Positions 15,796 to 23,896 of a stretch of 45,326 bases of DNA are shown in pieces. The DNA is from Alphaproteobacteria bacterium (GTDB lineage: Bacteria > Pseudomonadota > Alphaproteobacteria > Reyranellales > Reyranellaceae). A program made the translations under genes and the position numbers. The DNA is taken from positions 1-45,326 of the forward strand of contig JAFKFL010000036.1 of NCBI GenBank assembly GCA_017308235.1. The letters run 5' to 3'. The number at the start of each line of letters is the position of its first letter. Within the stretch, counting starts at the first letter, position 1. A model generated the notes under the pieces. The model did no database searches. It had not been told where the DNA came from and was given only the letters and a program-made list of their open reading frames with translations.

Positions 15796-16752
15796 ATGGC
15801 CTTCGATCAAATCATTTCCAAGTCGACGCCTCGACGCATCTCGCCGGTGGCGTTCGCGACGTCGGCATTAATGCATGTGCTGATCGCGTCAGCCTTTCTC
15901 TCCGCCCTGCCGCAACGCCAGATCCACGCGCCTCTTGCCGCCGTCGAGATCACGGTCGACATGACTGCAGCGCAAGCGGCGGATGCGGCGCCGCGCACCC
16001 AGGCCAGCGACGCCGAGCAACCGGCCCGCAAGCCGACCCAAATGGCCTTACACCTGCCCGAACCACCGCCGCCTGCTGACCAGGCGCCTGTCGAACTCGC
16101 GCCGTCCTTGCCCGAGAGTGTCGCACCCGAGATCGCGACTCGAACCATGGCGCCCCGGCTCCCTGAGCCAGCGCCACCGGGGCCAAACCAGCAGCAAGCG
16201 GCCGTCATGCCGCAAACACCGCCGCCGAGCCCGGCGCTGGAAAAGGTCCTGCCGTCGATCGAGGCGCCGCCGGCGCCGTCTGCCCGTGACTTCGCGGGCG
16301 ACTCTGCCCGGTCCGCGCCGCCAACCACGGCCAAAGCTCCAACGCCGAGTGCACCAACACCCAGCCGCGCGTTGCCCAGTGAGCCCAAGCGCGCGCCTGT
16401 CCGCGCGGCACCCTCGCCCGCCGCGCCCGTGTCCACGGCGGCGGACGAAGGCCGTCAGCGACAGACGCGCCAGGACTATCTCTCGCAGATCATTCGCAAG
16501 CTTTCGCAGCACAAGGTAAGGACGGCAGCACCGGCCGAGCGCGAACAGGGCCTCGTCGTGCTGCGGCTCACCGTGGCGCGCGATGGCCGCCTGGTCGACC
16601 TTGCGCTCGCAAGCTCAAGCGGCTCTCCCGATCTCGACCGCGGCGTGATGGAAACGGCGCAAAAGGCGTCGCCGTTCGCGCCCCTGCCGGCCGACATCGC
16701 CGCCGCTCCGTACACGCTCACGGTGCCGATCAGCTACGTGCACGACCGCTGA
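15796..16752 (+). CDS. TonB family protein
   Basis: 318 aa. One N-terminal membrane segment (FATSALMHVLIASAFLSAL, about residues 21-39), a Pro/Ala-rich periplasm-spanning region (about 55-215) and a C-terminal TonB domain (about 222-318) with the landmarks YLSQIIRKLSQHK, GLVVLRLTVARDGRLVDLALASSSG and LDRGVMETAQKASPFAPLP. TonB proteins carry energy from ExbB-ExbD to outer-membrane receptors; neither partner is in the window. It follows the secreted Gly/Ala-rich protein by 25 bases and is probably in the same operon. The first Met was used; GGAATCGGGCC precedes it. Confidence 0.88.
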   Translation: MAFDQIISKSTPRRISPVAFATSALMHVLIASAFLSALPQRQIHAPLAAVEITVDMTAAQAADAAPRTQASDAEQPARKPTQMALHLPEPPPPADQAPVELAPSLPESVAPEIATRTMAPRLPEPAPPGPNQQQAAVMPQTPPPSPALEKVLPSIEAPPAPSARDFAGDSARSAPPTTAKAPTPSAPTPSRALPSEPKRAPVRAAPSPAAPVSTAADEGRQRQTRQDYLSQIIRKLSQHKVRTAAPAEREQGLVVLRLTVARDGRLVDLALASSSGSPDLDRGVMETAQKASPFAPLPADIAAAPYTLTVPISYVHDR

Positions 16753-16764
16753 CTGCCGACAGCG

Positions 16765-17457
16765 CTATTTCAATGCGATGACGGCTTTATCGACGAAGGC
16801 GGCAACCTCGTTCGGCATCGAGGCCAGCGAAGCGTGACCTGCCGGCAAGGTAATCGTCTTCTTGGTGCCGAGGCGTCCTGACATCCATTGCTGATTGGCC
16901 GGCGCGATCATGCGGTCGTCGCTGGAGATCTGGTACCAGGACGGCTTCTTCTTCCATGCTGGCGCTGTGACCTTGTCGGCGAAGGTGCTTGCAAGCGGCG
17001 CCTTTTGCGTTACCGCCATGACCAGCGCCTCGTCTGCTGTCAGGTCCTGGCAGAAGCTCTCGTGGAACTTGTCCGGCTTGATCCAGAGATAGCCGTCGCT
17101 ATCGGGCGCAAGGTTCGCTGCGGCCTTCGGTGGCGTTCTTGCCGTGATCTCGCCCGGACTCTCGCCGGCATCCGGAGCGAAGGCCGCGATATAGACAAGG
17201 CCGACGACATTCGGCTGGTCGCCCGCTTCGGTGATGACGGCGCCGCCGTACGAGTGCCCGACCAGCAGTACCGGACCGGCCTGTTGGGCGATCATCTTGC
17301 GTGTCCGGTTCGCGTCGTCAGCGAGCGATGTCAGCGGCATCTCGACGGCATGCAGCGACGCGTACCCTTTGCGCGCGAGCGCCACGATGACCTTGCTCCA
17401 GTGCGCAGCACCACCCCAAAACCCGTGCACAAGGACAATCGAAGGTTTGTCGGCCAT
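16765..17457 (-). CDS. alpha/beta hydrolase
   Basis: 230 aa. Small alpha/beta-hydrolase with the oxyanion motif VLVHGFWGGAAHW, nucleophile elbow GHSYGGA (Ser about residue 69), a probable acid in ISSDDRMIAP and the catalytic His in LPAGHASLAS. The set resembles the esterase/hydroxynitrile-lyase-like group that includes many uncharacterised bacterial hydrolases. No signal peptide. The start has a GGGAGAGCAGC site before the ATG. It converges with the TonB-like gene, 12 bases apart. Confidence 0.9.
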   Translation of the reverse strand: MADKPSIVLVHGFWGGAAHWSKVIVALARKGYASLHAVEMPLTSLADDANRTRKMIAQQAGPVLLVGHSYGGAVITEAGDQPNVVGLVYIAAFAPDAGESPGEITARTPPKAAANLAPDSDGYLWIKPDKFHESFCQDLTADEALVMAVTQKAPLASTFADKVTAPAWKKKPSWYQISSDDRMIAPANQQWMSGRLGTKKTITLPAGHASLASMPNEVAAFVDKAVIALK

Positions 17458-17613
17458 TGCTGCTCTCCCTCACGTTGGAACCCGCCCACAGCCGCCAATT
17501 TAACGTGGGACCAGCGCATATTCTCCCTGTTCGCCATTGCAGGGGAAATTGCGTCATTTACGAATGTCGATATTTCCCCCTAATATCGCTCTCAAATACA
17601 GAGGAATGAGGAA

Positions 17614-18528
17614 ATGTCCGCAATCACCGAACTCGGATACATGGCCATCGGCGTCAGCAATCTTAACCGATGGAAGGAATTCGCCACCGAGATCCTCGGC
17701 CTCGAGCTAGTCGACGAGGGCGAGCCCAAGCGCTGCTACCTGCGCATGGATTTCTGGCATCACCGGCTGATTGTCGAGGAAAACGGCAGCGACGACATGA
17801 CCTGCCTCGGCTTCCGAGTGGCCGGGCCGGAGGAATTTGTCGGCATGCGCAAGGTCCTGAGCGACGCTGGCGTCCGCCACCAGGTCTGCTCGCGAGCGCA
17901 GGCCGAGGACCGGCATGTGCTGGAGCTGATGACGCTGGAGGATCCCAACGGCAATCCGCTGGAGATCTTCCACGGCCCCCACGTGCAGTACAGCAAGCCC
18001 TTCCATCCCGGCCGCCGCATGTACGGGCGCTTCGCGACAGGTACCGCGGGCCTCGGGCACTGCATCATCCGCAACAACGATCTCGACGCGACCTACCGCT
18101 TCTATCGCCTGCTCGGCATGCGCGGTGGCATCGAATACAAGGTGCCGCGGCCGGACGGCACGACCGGCGAGGCGCTGTTCATGCATTGCAATGACCGCGA
18201 CCACACCGTGGCCTTTGGCCTCGGCGGCAGCAAGCGCATCAACCATCTGATGCTCGAGTTCGAGAGCTTGGACGACCTCTATTACACCTACCAACTGGTG
18301 CAGAAGCGCAACCTTCCGATCGGCATCACGATGGGCAAGCACTCCAACGACCATCAGCACTCGTTCTACTTCCTCAATCCCTCCAACTGGATGATCGAAC
18401 TGGGCTGGGGCTCGCGGCCGGCGACCCATCAGAGCGAGTACTATCAGGAGGATTTCTACGGCCACGAATTCCAGCCGCAGGTGTTGAAGCCCAACTGGGA
18501 TGCGGTCGATCTGAAAGCGGCGGAATAG
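17614..18528 (+). CDS. type I extradiol dioxygenase, BphC-like
   Basis: 304 aa with two VOC-fold halves. The Fe(II) ligands of type I extradiol dioxygenases are present in the C-terminal half: His149 (GLGHCII), His211 (INHLMLE) and Glu262 (WMIELGWG). His196 (RDHTVAF) and the HSNDHQHSFYF region supply the second-sphere residues seen in 2,3-dihydroxybiphenyl 1,2-dioxygenase. The enzyme should cleave a catechol next to the hydroxyls. It begins an operon-like row (32 bases before the molybdenum hydroxylase gene) that ends with a second extradiol enzyme. A GAGGAATGAGGAA site precedes the ATG. The actual substrate is unknown. Confidence 0.9.
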   Translation: MSAITELGYMAIGVSNLNRWKEFATEILGLELVDEGEPKRCYLRMDFWHHRLIVEENGSDDMTCLGFRVAGPEEFVGMRKVLSDAGVRHQVCSRAQAEDRHVLELMTLEDPNGNPLEIFHGPHVQYSKPFHPGRRMYGRFATGTAGLGHCIIRNNDLDATYRFYRLLGMRGGIEYKVPRPDGTTGEALFMHCNDRDHTVAFGLGGSKRINHLMLEFESLDDLYYTYQLVQKRNLPIGITMGKHSNDHQHSFYFLNPSNWMIELGWGSRPATHQSEYYQEDFYGHEFQPQVLKPNWDAVDLKAAE

Positions 18529-18560
18529 ACGCACGACTCGAGTTCAAAAAGTTAGAGGTC

Positions 18561-20927
18561 ATGATGAAGTTCGGTGTTGGTCAGCCGGTGACTCGTTTCG
18601 AGGACACGCGGTTGCTGCGGGGTCGTGGTCGGTTTCAGGACGACGTCAATGTGCCTCATCAGGCCTATTGCGTGTTCGTCCGCTCGCCGCATGCGCATGC
18701 GAATATCCGGTCGATCAATACAGATGCCGCAGCGGCTGCGCCCAATGTGATCGCCGTCTACACCGGCAAGGATTACGTCGCCGACGGTCTCGGCATGCCC
18801 AAAGCCAACATGCCGCGCAAGAAGGCCGACGGTTCGCCGATGTTCGCGCCACAGCGGCCGGCTCTGATCGTCGATCGCGTGCGTTACGTCGGCGATCCGG
18901 TGGCCATGGTCATCGCCAGCACCCTGGCCGAAGCCAAGGATGCCGCCGAGCTGGTCGACGTCGACTACGAACCGCTGCCGTCCGTGACGTCGACGGCGGA
19001 TGCTGCCCGGCCGGGTTCGCCCCGCGTCTGGGACGAGAACGCCGACAACATCTCGCATCTCTACGAGCGCGGCGACAAGAAGGCGACCGAGGCGGCGTTC
19101 GAGCGAGCGCATCGTATCGTGAAGCGCCGCTACGTGATCACGCGCGTGCATGCGCAATACATGGAGCCGCGCGGCGCCATCGGGACCTACGACGAGGGCG
19201 AGGACCGGTTCACGCTCTACGCCGACGTCAACTATCCGCACCGCGTTCGCAACATGCTGGCCAACCAGGTGTTCAAGGTGCCGGAGAGCAAGGTTCGCGT
19301 CGTGTGCCAGGACGTCGGCGGCGGCTTCGGTCTCAAGGGCTGGCAATATGTCGAGCACCGCCTGACCTTGTGGGCCGCGCGCAAGCTGGAACGTCCGGTC
19401 AAATGGACATGCGAGCGCTCCGAGGTGCTGATGGCCGACGAGCACGGCCGCGACAACATCGGCGAGATCGAACTCGCCCTCGATGCCAACGGCAAGTTCC
19501 TGGCCGTGCGCGTCCACATGGACGCGAACATCGGCGCCTATATCGCGTCGGACCGCCAGCTGCTCACGCCGTTCGGCAATATCGGCACGGTGCTGGGCGT
19601 CTACGACATCCCCGTCGCCTACGCCGCGATCAATGGCGTGCTCTCCAACACGCCGCCGACCGCGCCCTATCGCGGCGCCGGCCGGCCCGAGGCGATCTAT
19701 CTCATCGAGCGGGTGATCGAGGCCGCCGCCCTGGAGATGGGCATCGATGCGCTCGAGCTCAGGCGCCGCAACCTCATTCCGACGACCAATCTGCCGCTCA
19801 AGACAGCACTCGGCCCCTATTACGACTGCGGCGACTTCAAGAAGAACATGGACATGGCGCTCAAGGCCGCGGACCTGCCCGGCTACACCAAGCGGCAGAA
19901 AGAGTCGGAACAGCGCGGCAAGCTGCGCGGCTTCGGCCTCGCCAACGCCATCGAGCAGGCCGCGGGTCCCCAGCCCGAGCTTGCCGAAATCCGGTTCAAT
20001 CCGAGCGGCACGGTCATCCTGTTGATGGGCACCAAGACGCACGGCCAGGGTCACGACACGATGTTCAAGCAGATCCTGTTCGAAAAACTGGGCATCGACC
20101 CCAAGGACGTCCATTTCATCGACGGCGACACCGACCGTGTGCCCTTCGGCATGGGCTCCAACGGCTCGCGGTCGATGGTCGCGGGCGGCGGTGCGCTGGT
20201 GAGCGCGGCTGCCAAGATCGTCGAGCGCGGACGCAAGCTCGCGGCCCATCTGCTCGAGGCCTCGGCCGCCGACATCGAATTCGCCGACAACAAGTTCACC
20301 GTCGCCGGCACCGACCGCAGCATCACGCTGAAGCAGGTCGCCATCGCTTCGTTCCAGCCGGCGCGGCTGCCGCCCGGCTTCGCTCCTGGACTCATCGAGC
20401 AGGCGACCTACGCGCCGCCGCGCGACACCTTCCCCAACAGCTGCCACATCTGCGAGGTCGAGGTCGATCAGAATACCGGCGAGGTGGACCTGCTGCGCTA
20501 TCTCGTGGTCGACGATGTCGGCACGGTGATCAATCCGCTGACGCTCAAGGGCCAGATCCATGGCGGTGTGGCGCAGGGCGTCGGCCAGATCCTGACCGAG
20601 CAGGTCGTCTACGAGCCCGAGTCGGGCCAGCTCCTGTCGGCGAGCTTCATGGACTACGGCATGCCGCGCGCCGACACGATGTGCAACATCGAGGTCGTCA
20701 GCAATCCCACGCCGACCGACAGCAATCCGCTGGGCGCCAAGGGCGCGGGAGAAGCCGGTTGCGTCGGTGCCCTGCCGGCGGTGATGATCGCGATCATGAA
20801 TGCGCTGGCACCGCTTGGCGTCAAGGAACTCGACATGCCCGCCACGCCCGAGCGCGTCTGGCAGGCGATCGAGCAGGCGCAGGCCAGCGCGAAGACGCCG
20901 CGCGAAGCAGCGGCCACACCGGCCTGA
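18561..20927 (+). CDS. molybdenum hydroxylase large subunit (xanthine dehydrogenase/CoxL family)
   Basis: 788 aa, full length for the molybdopterin-binding large subunit. It contains the GGGFGLKG loop, the active-site motif PYRGAGR (form II or generic; true CO dehydrogenases have AYxCSFR), a HGQGHDT molybdopterin contact and the catalytic Glu in GAKGAGEAG. Enzymes of this type hydroxylate aromatic heterocycles, purines or aldehydes and normally need a FAD subunit and a small subunit with two [2Fe-2S] clusters. Neither is in the window; the next gene encodes a one-cluster ferredoxin of another family. The position between two ring-cleavage dioxygenases suggests hydroxylation of an aromatic intermediate. 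A large minus-strand open frame beneath it is a shadow. Confidence 0.92.
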   Translation: MMKFGVGQPVTRFEDTRLLRGRGRFQDDVNVPHQAYCVFVRSPHAHANIRSINTDAAAAAPNVIAVYTGKDYVADGLGMPKANMPRKKADGSPMFAPQRPALIVDRVRYVGDPVAMVIASTLAEAKDAAELVDVDYEPLPSVTSTADAARPGSPRVWDENADNISHLYERGDKKATEAAFERAHRIVKRRYVITRVHAQYMEPRGAIGTYDEGEDRFTLYADVNYPHRVRNMLANQVFKVPESKVRVVCQDVGGGFGLKGWQYVEHRLTLWAARKLERPVKWTCERSEVLMADEHGRDNIGEIELALDANGKFLAVRVHMDANIGAYIASDRQLLTPFGNIGTVLGVYDIPVAYAAINGVLSNTPPTAPYRGAGRPEAIYLIERVIEAAALEMGIDALELRRRNLIPTTNLPLKTALGPYYDCGDFKKNMDMALKAADLPGYTKRQKESEQRGKLRGFGLANAIEQAAGPQPELAEIRFNPSGTVILLMGTKTHGQGHDTMFKQILFEKLGIDPKDVHFIDGDTDRVPFGMGSNGSRSMVAGGGALVSAAAKIVERGRKLAAHLLEASAADIEFADNKFTVAGTDRSITLKQVAIASFQPARLPPGFAPGLIEQATYAPPRDTFPNSCHICEVEVDQNTGEVDLLRYLVVDDVGTVINPLTLKGQIHGGVAQGVGQILTEQVVYEPESGQLLSASFMDYGMPRADTMCNIEVVSNPTPTDSNPLGAKGAGEAGCVGALPAVMIAIMNALAPLGVKELDMPATPERVWQAIEQAQASAKTPREAAATPA

Positions 20928-20940
20928 TCCGCCCGTCGCC

Positions 20941-21321
20941 ATGCCGCACCTGATTACGCCCCACCTGATTACGATCGAGAATAGCGGCGAACGCTTTCAG
21001 AGCGTAGACGGCATGAGCGTACTCGCGGCCATGGAGCAGGCACGCTGTCGCGGCATCCCGGTGGGCTGCCGTAACGGTGGTTGCGGCGCCTGCAAGGTGC
21101 GCGTCACGTCGGGGCAGTATCGGACGGGAAAGATGAGCCGCGCTGTGGTCAGCGTCGCCGACGAGGCCCAAGGCTGCGTGCTTGCTTGCAAGACCTATCC
21201 GCAAAGCGACCTCGGCGTCGAAGCGCTCGGCCGCATCCTGCAAACCGGACCGTCGCGCGCCACGTCGTTCAGCTTCGCGATTCCACGACCCGAGAGTCCA
21301 CGATCTGAGAGGGAGGCTTGA
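20941..21321 (+). CDS. chloroplast-type [2Fe-2S] ferredoxin, XylT/DmpQ-like
   Basis: 126 aa. The cluster ligands are Cys43, Cys48 and Cys51 in PVGCRNGGCGACKVRV and Cys83 in GCVLACKTYPQSDL. The stretch RGIPVGCRNGGCGACKVRV...SGQYRTGKMSR closely follows XylT, DmpQ and NahT, small ferredoxins that reduce and reactivate catechol 2,3-dioxygenase after oxidation of its iron. Its stop codon touches the start codon of the catechol 2,3-dioxygenase gene, which fits that role. Serving as electron carrier of the molybdenum hydroxylase upstream is an alternative. It has a C-terminal tail of about 25 polar residues. No good ribosome-binding site, so translation is probably coupled to the upstream gene. Confidence 0.88.
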   Translation: MPHLITPHLITIENSGERFQSVDGMSVLAAMEQARCRGIPVGCRNGGCGACKVRVTSGQYRTGKMSRAVVSVADEAQGCVLACKTYPQSDLGVEALGRILQTGPSRATSFSFAIPRPESPRSEREA

Positions 21322-22272
21322 ATGTCACTCACCGGCGTATTGCGCCCCGGCCATGTCGCGATCCGCGTGCTCGAACTTGAGCCCGCACTGAAGCACTACA
21401 CCGAGGTGCTCGGATTGACCGAGACGGCGCGCGATCAGAAGAACAAGCGCGTATTCCTCAAGGCCTGGGACGAGCACGACCATCACAGCGTCGTGCTGCG
21501 CGAGGCCGACGAGGCCGGCATGGACTACATGGGCTGGAAGGTCGATTCGCCGGCAACGCTGAAGAAGCTTGCCGCCGACGTCGAGAAATCGAAGCTGTGC
21601 CAGGACCTGGCCTGGATTCCCGCCGGCGAGCATCCCGGGACCGGCGAGCGCTTCCGCTTCACCGTCCCGACCGGCCACGCGATGGAGCTCTATGCCGAGA
21701 AGGATCGGCTCGGCAACAATTGTGGCACTGACGGCCCTGACATCAATCCCCTGCCCTGGCCGGACAACCTCAAGGGCATCGCGCCGTCGCGCTTCGACCA
21801 CTGCCTGCTCTACGGCGACGATCTCGACGGCACGTGTAAGGTGTTCCGAGATGTGCTGGGCTTCGGCCTCTCCGAGCAGGTGCTGCTGAAAGCCGACCCA
21901 GGCACCATGATCGGCGCGTTCCTCTCCTGCTCGAACAAGGCGCACGACATCGCCTTCATTCGCCAGCCAGTGAAGGGCAAGTTCCACCATGCGTCGTTCG
22001 AGCTCGGAAGCTGGGAGAAGGTGCTGCGCGCCGGCGACATCCTCTCGCGCCACCAGACGTCGATCGATATCGGCCCGACGCGGCATGGCATCACGCGCGG
22101 CGAGACGATCTACTTCTTCGACCCCTCGGGCAATCGCAACGAGGTCTTCTCGGGCGGCTACATCTACTATCCCGACAAGCCGCCGCTCACCTGGTACGAC
22201 GATTCGCTGGGACCCGCGATCTTCTATCACGACCGCAAGATCAACGAGTCCTTCCTGTCGGTCTTCACCTGA
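21322..22272 (+). CDS. catechol 2,3-dioxygenase, XylE/DmpB-like
   Basis: 316 aa, slightly longer than XylE. Two VOC-fold halves; iron ligands His160 (RFDHCLLY), His222 or 223 (KFHHASFEL) and Glu274 (NRNEVFSGGY). The C-terminal GGYIYYPDKPPLTWYDDSLG and the ending FLSVFT are typical of the XylE group. It performs meta cleavage of catechol or a substituted catechol to a 2-hydroxymuconic semialdehyde. A strong GAGAGGGAGG site overlaps the end of the ferredoxin gene, whose stop abuts the ATG. None of the later meta-pathway genes (semialdehyde dehydrogenase or hydrolase, hydratase, aldolase) follow; transcription appears to stop at the hairpin just downstream. Confidence 0.93.
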   Translation: MSLTGVLRPGHVAIRVLELEPALKHYTEVLGLTETARDQKNKRVFLKAWDEHDHHSVVLREADEAGMDYMGWKVDSPATLKKLAADVEKSKLCQDLAWIPAGEHPGTGERFRFTVPTGHAMELYAEKDRLGNNCGTDGPDINPLPWPDNLKGIAPSRFDHCLLYGDDLDGTCKVFRDVLGFGLSEQVLLKADPGTMIGAFLSCSNKAHDIAFIRQPVKGKFHHASFELGSWEKVLRAGDILSRHQTSIDIGPTRHGITRGETIYFFDPSGNRNEVFSGGYIYYPDKPPLTWYDDSLGPAIFYHDRKINESFLSVFT

Positions 22273-22279
22273 CGGGCGG

Positions 22280-22311
22280 AAGAGCGCCACTGCGCATGAA
22301 GTGGCGCTCTT
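22280..22311 (+). terminator. hairpin terminator of the dioxygenase operon
   Basis: Perfect 12-bp stem (AAGAGCGCCACT and its complement) with an 8-base loop, 7 bases after the catechol dioxygenase stop, followed by TCTCGTTG. A second perfect 8-bp hairpin lies at 22333-22351. Confidence 0.75.
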
Positions 22312-22470
22312 CTCGTTGCAACAACGAACGCGAGCGCAACGGAGTTGCGCTAACCCGGCGAAGACTATTTCATATGTAATCGAAGGGCGATTTTTCTTTT
22401 CCTATTGTGACTCGCGCGCGGCCCGAAACCGGGTTAACTAAAGAGCAATATTTGCTGCGTGAACGACTAA

Positions 22471-23241
22471 ATGGGAAAACCTGTGGTCGGCGTGATCGGG
22501 AGTGCCCACTCGATCAACGACCGTCACAATGTACAGATCGTCGGACAACGCAACCTGCGCGCGGTCGCCGAGGTGGCGGGCGCGCTACCCTTGATGTTCG
22601 CGGGCACACCGGACATCACCGACATTGATGCGCTGCTCGGTGCGGTCGACGGCATCCTGTTGACGGGAGCACGCGCCAACGTTCATCCGACGCGCTTCGG
22701 CATCGAGCCCGATCCCCGGCACGAACCCTACGATCCCGACCGGGATGCGATGGCCCTGACCCTGATCGAGGCCTGCGTCGAGCGCGGCGTGCCGCTGTTC
22801 GGCATCTGCCGCGGCCTTCAGGAAATGAATGTCGCGTTCGGCGGCTCACTGCATCCGGAGATCCGCGACCTGCCTGGACGCATGAACCATCGCATGCCGC
22901 GGCTGGCGAACGGCGATCCCCATCCCGATCCGAACGTCGTGTTTGCCGATCGTCATGAGGTGCGGCTGGCGCCGGATGGTGTCTTTGCAAAGCTTTGCGG
23001 CTGCGAATCGATTCGCGTGAACTCGCTCCACGGCCAGGGCATTCTCGAACCTGGCAAGCGGATCGTCGTGGAAGGCGTGGCGGAAGACGGCACCATCGAG
23101 GCCATCCGGGTCGCCGACGCGCCATCGTTTGCGCTCGGCGTCCAGTGGCACGCCGAATACGACCCGCAGCTCAACCCTATCAATCGCGCCTTGTTCAAGG
23201 CCTTTGGTGCCGCCTTGCTGGATCACGGGCGCGCTGCCTGA
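22471..23241 (+). CDS. class I glutamine amidotransferase-fold hydrolase (peptidase C26, PuuD-like)
   Basis: 256 aa. Nucleophile elbow FGICRGLQEMNVAFGGSLHPE (Cys about residue 112), VNSLHGQG, and the catalytic His-Glu pair in FALGVQWHAEYD. This set identifies gamma-glutamyl-gamma-aminobutyrate hydrolases and related C26 peptidases, which remove gamma-glutamyl groups from polyamine- or amine-derived intermediates. In aromatic-amine pathways such hydrolases can free a gamma-glutamylated amine, so a link with the preceding operon is conceivable but not shown, and a terminator separates them. The ATG at 22471 lacks a clear ribosome-binding site. Confidence 0.88.
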   Translation: MGKPVVGVIGSAHSINDRHNVQIVGQRNLRAVAEVAGALPLMFAGTPDITDIDALLGAVDGILLTGARANVHPTRFGIEPDPRHEPYDPDRDAMALTLIEACVERGVPLFGICRGLQEMNVAFGGSLHPEIRDLPGRMNHRMPRLANGDPHPDPNVVFADRHEVRLAPDGVFAKLCGCESIRVNSLHGQGILEPGKRIVVEGVAEDGTIEAIRVADAPSFALGVQWHAEYDPQLNPINRALFKAFGAALLDHGRAA

Positions 23242-23257
23242 CGAGAGCTTTGCTGAT

Positions 23258-23752
23258 CTAGGCGCCGACCTGCTTTGCGATGAAGTCGGCAATGGCAGTC
23301 GTGTCGTCGCGCCGGAACCAGGGGAGATGCTGCTCGGCGGGCGCCGAATCGGTGGCGATGGCGACGATCGTGGGATCGCCCGCCGCCAGCGCGGAGCGAC
23401 CGCCCTCGCCGCCGCGCACCTCGATCTTGGGATGCGACTCGCGCTTGAAGCCTTCGATCAGCACCAGATCGGCCGGCGCCAGCCGCGCCAGCACCTCGTT
23501 GAGCGTCGGCTCCTCCTGCTCGCGCATGATGGCGTAACGATGCCCGCCCACCAGCGCGACCTCGGCCGCGCCGGCGGCGCGATGGCGCCAGGAATCGGTG
23601 CCGGGCTGGTCGATGTCGACGGCGTGATGGGCATGCTTGACGGTGGCGACGCGAAAGCCGCGCCGCACGAACTCGGCCACCAGCCGCTCCGTGAGCGTGG
23701 TCTTGCCGGCATTCTTCCAGCCGGTGACGCCGAAGACGCGTTGTGAGGTCAT
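23258..23752 (-). CDS. mobB: molybdopterin-guanine dinucleotide biosynthesis adaptor protein MobB
   Basis: 164 aa. GTP-binding P loop GVTGWKNAGKTTL at the N-terminus, then VATVKHAHHAVDIDQPGTDSWRH, the conserved MobB segment, and LVLIEGFKRESHPKIEV. MobB helps make the bis-MGD form of the molybdenum cofactor. The start at 23752 (MTSQRVFGVTG) was preferred because the open frame upstream runs into the dispersed repeat and would add the repeat-derived peptide RRIPRCARDD. Downstream in the same direction come no other cofactor genes, but fdhD lies upstream across the repeat. Confidence 0.92.
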   Translation of the reverse strand: MTSQRVFGVTGWKNAGKTTLTERLVAEFVRRGFRVATVKHAHHAVDIDQPGTDSWRHRAAGAAEVALVGGHRYAIMREQEEPTLNEVLARLAPADLVLIEGFKRESHPKIEVRGGEGGRSALAAGDPTIVAIATDSAPAEQHLPWFRRDDTTAIADFIAKQVGA

Positions 23753-23765
23753 CTCGCCCACACCT

Positions 23766-23877
23766 GTGTCATCCCGAGCGCAGCGAGGGATCCTTCGCTG
23801 CACGGGGAAAAGATCCCTCGCTGCAGCGCGCAGGTACTGCGCGCGACTCGGGATGACACAAGGACTGGGATGACACA
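23766..23877. repeat. dispersed GTGTCATCCCGAGC inverted repeat, expanded copy
   Basis: Same arms as at 11730-11805 with an insertion of a GC-rich hairpin in the right arm and an additional GGATGACAC at the end. It lies between mobB and fdhD. Confidence 0.8.
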
Positions 23878-23896
23878 GGGTGTGTCGCGATGAAAG

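Noticed and set aside
18561..20927. True carbon monoxide dehydrogenase (CoxL form I)
   Set aside because: The active-site loop is PYRGAGR, not AYxCSFR.
18552..20942. 796-codon open frame on the minus strand opposite the molybdenum hydroxylase gene
   Set aside because: Its translation is rich in Asp, Arg, His and Gly and shows no family motif; it is the antisense shadow of a GC-rich coding sequence.
23753..23803. Upstream extension of MobB (17 residues)
   Set aside because: These codons come from the dispersed repeat; the conserved protein begins at MTSQRVFGVTG.
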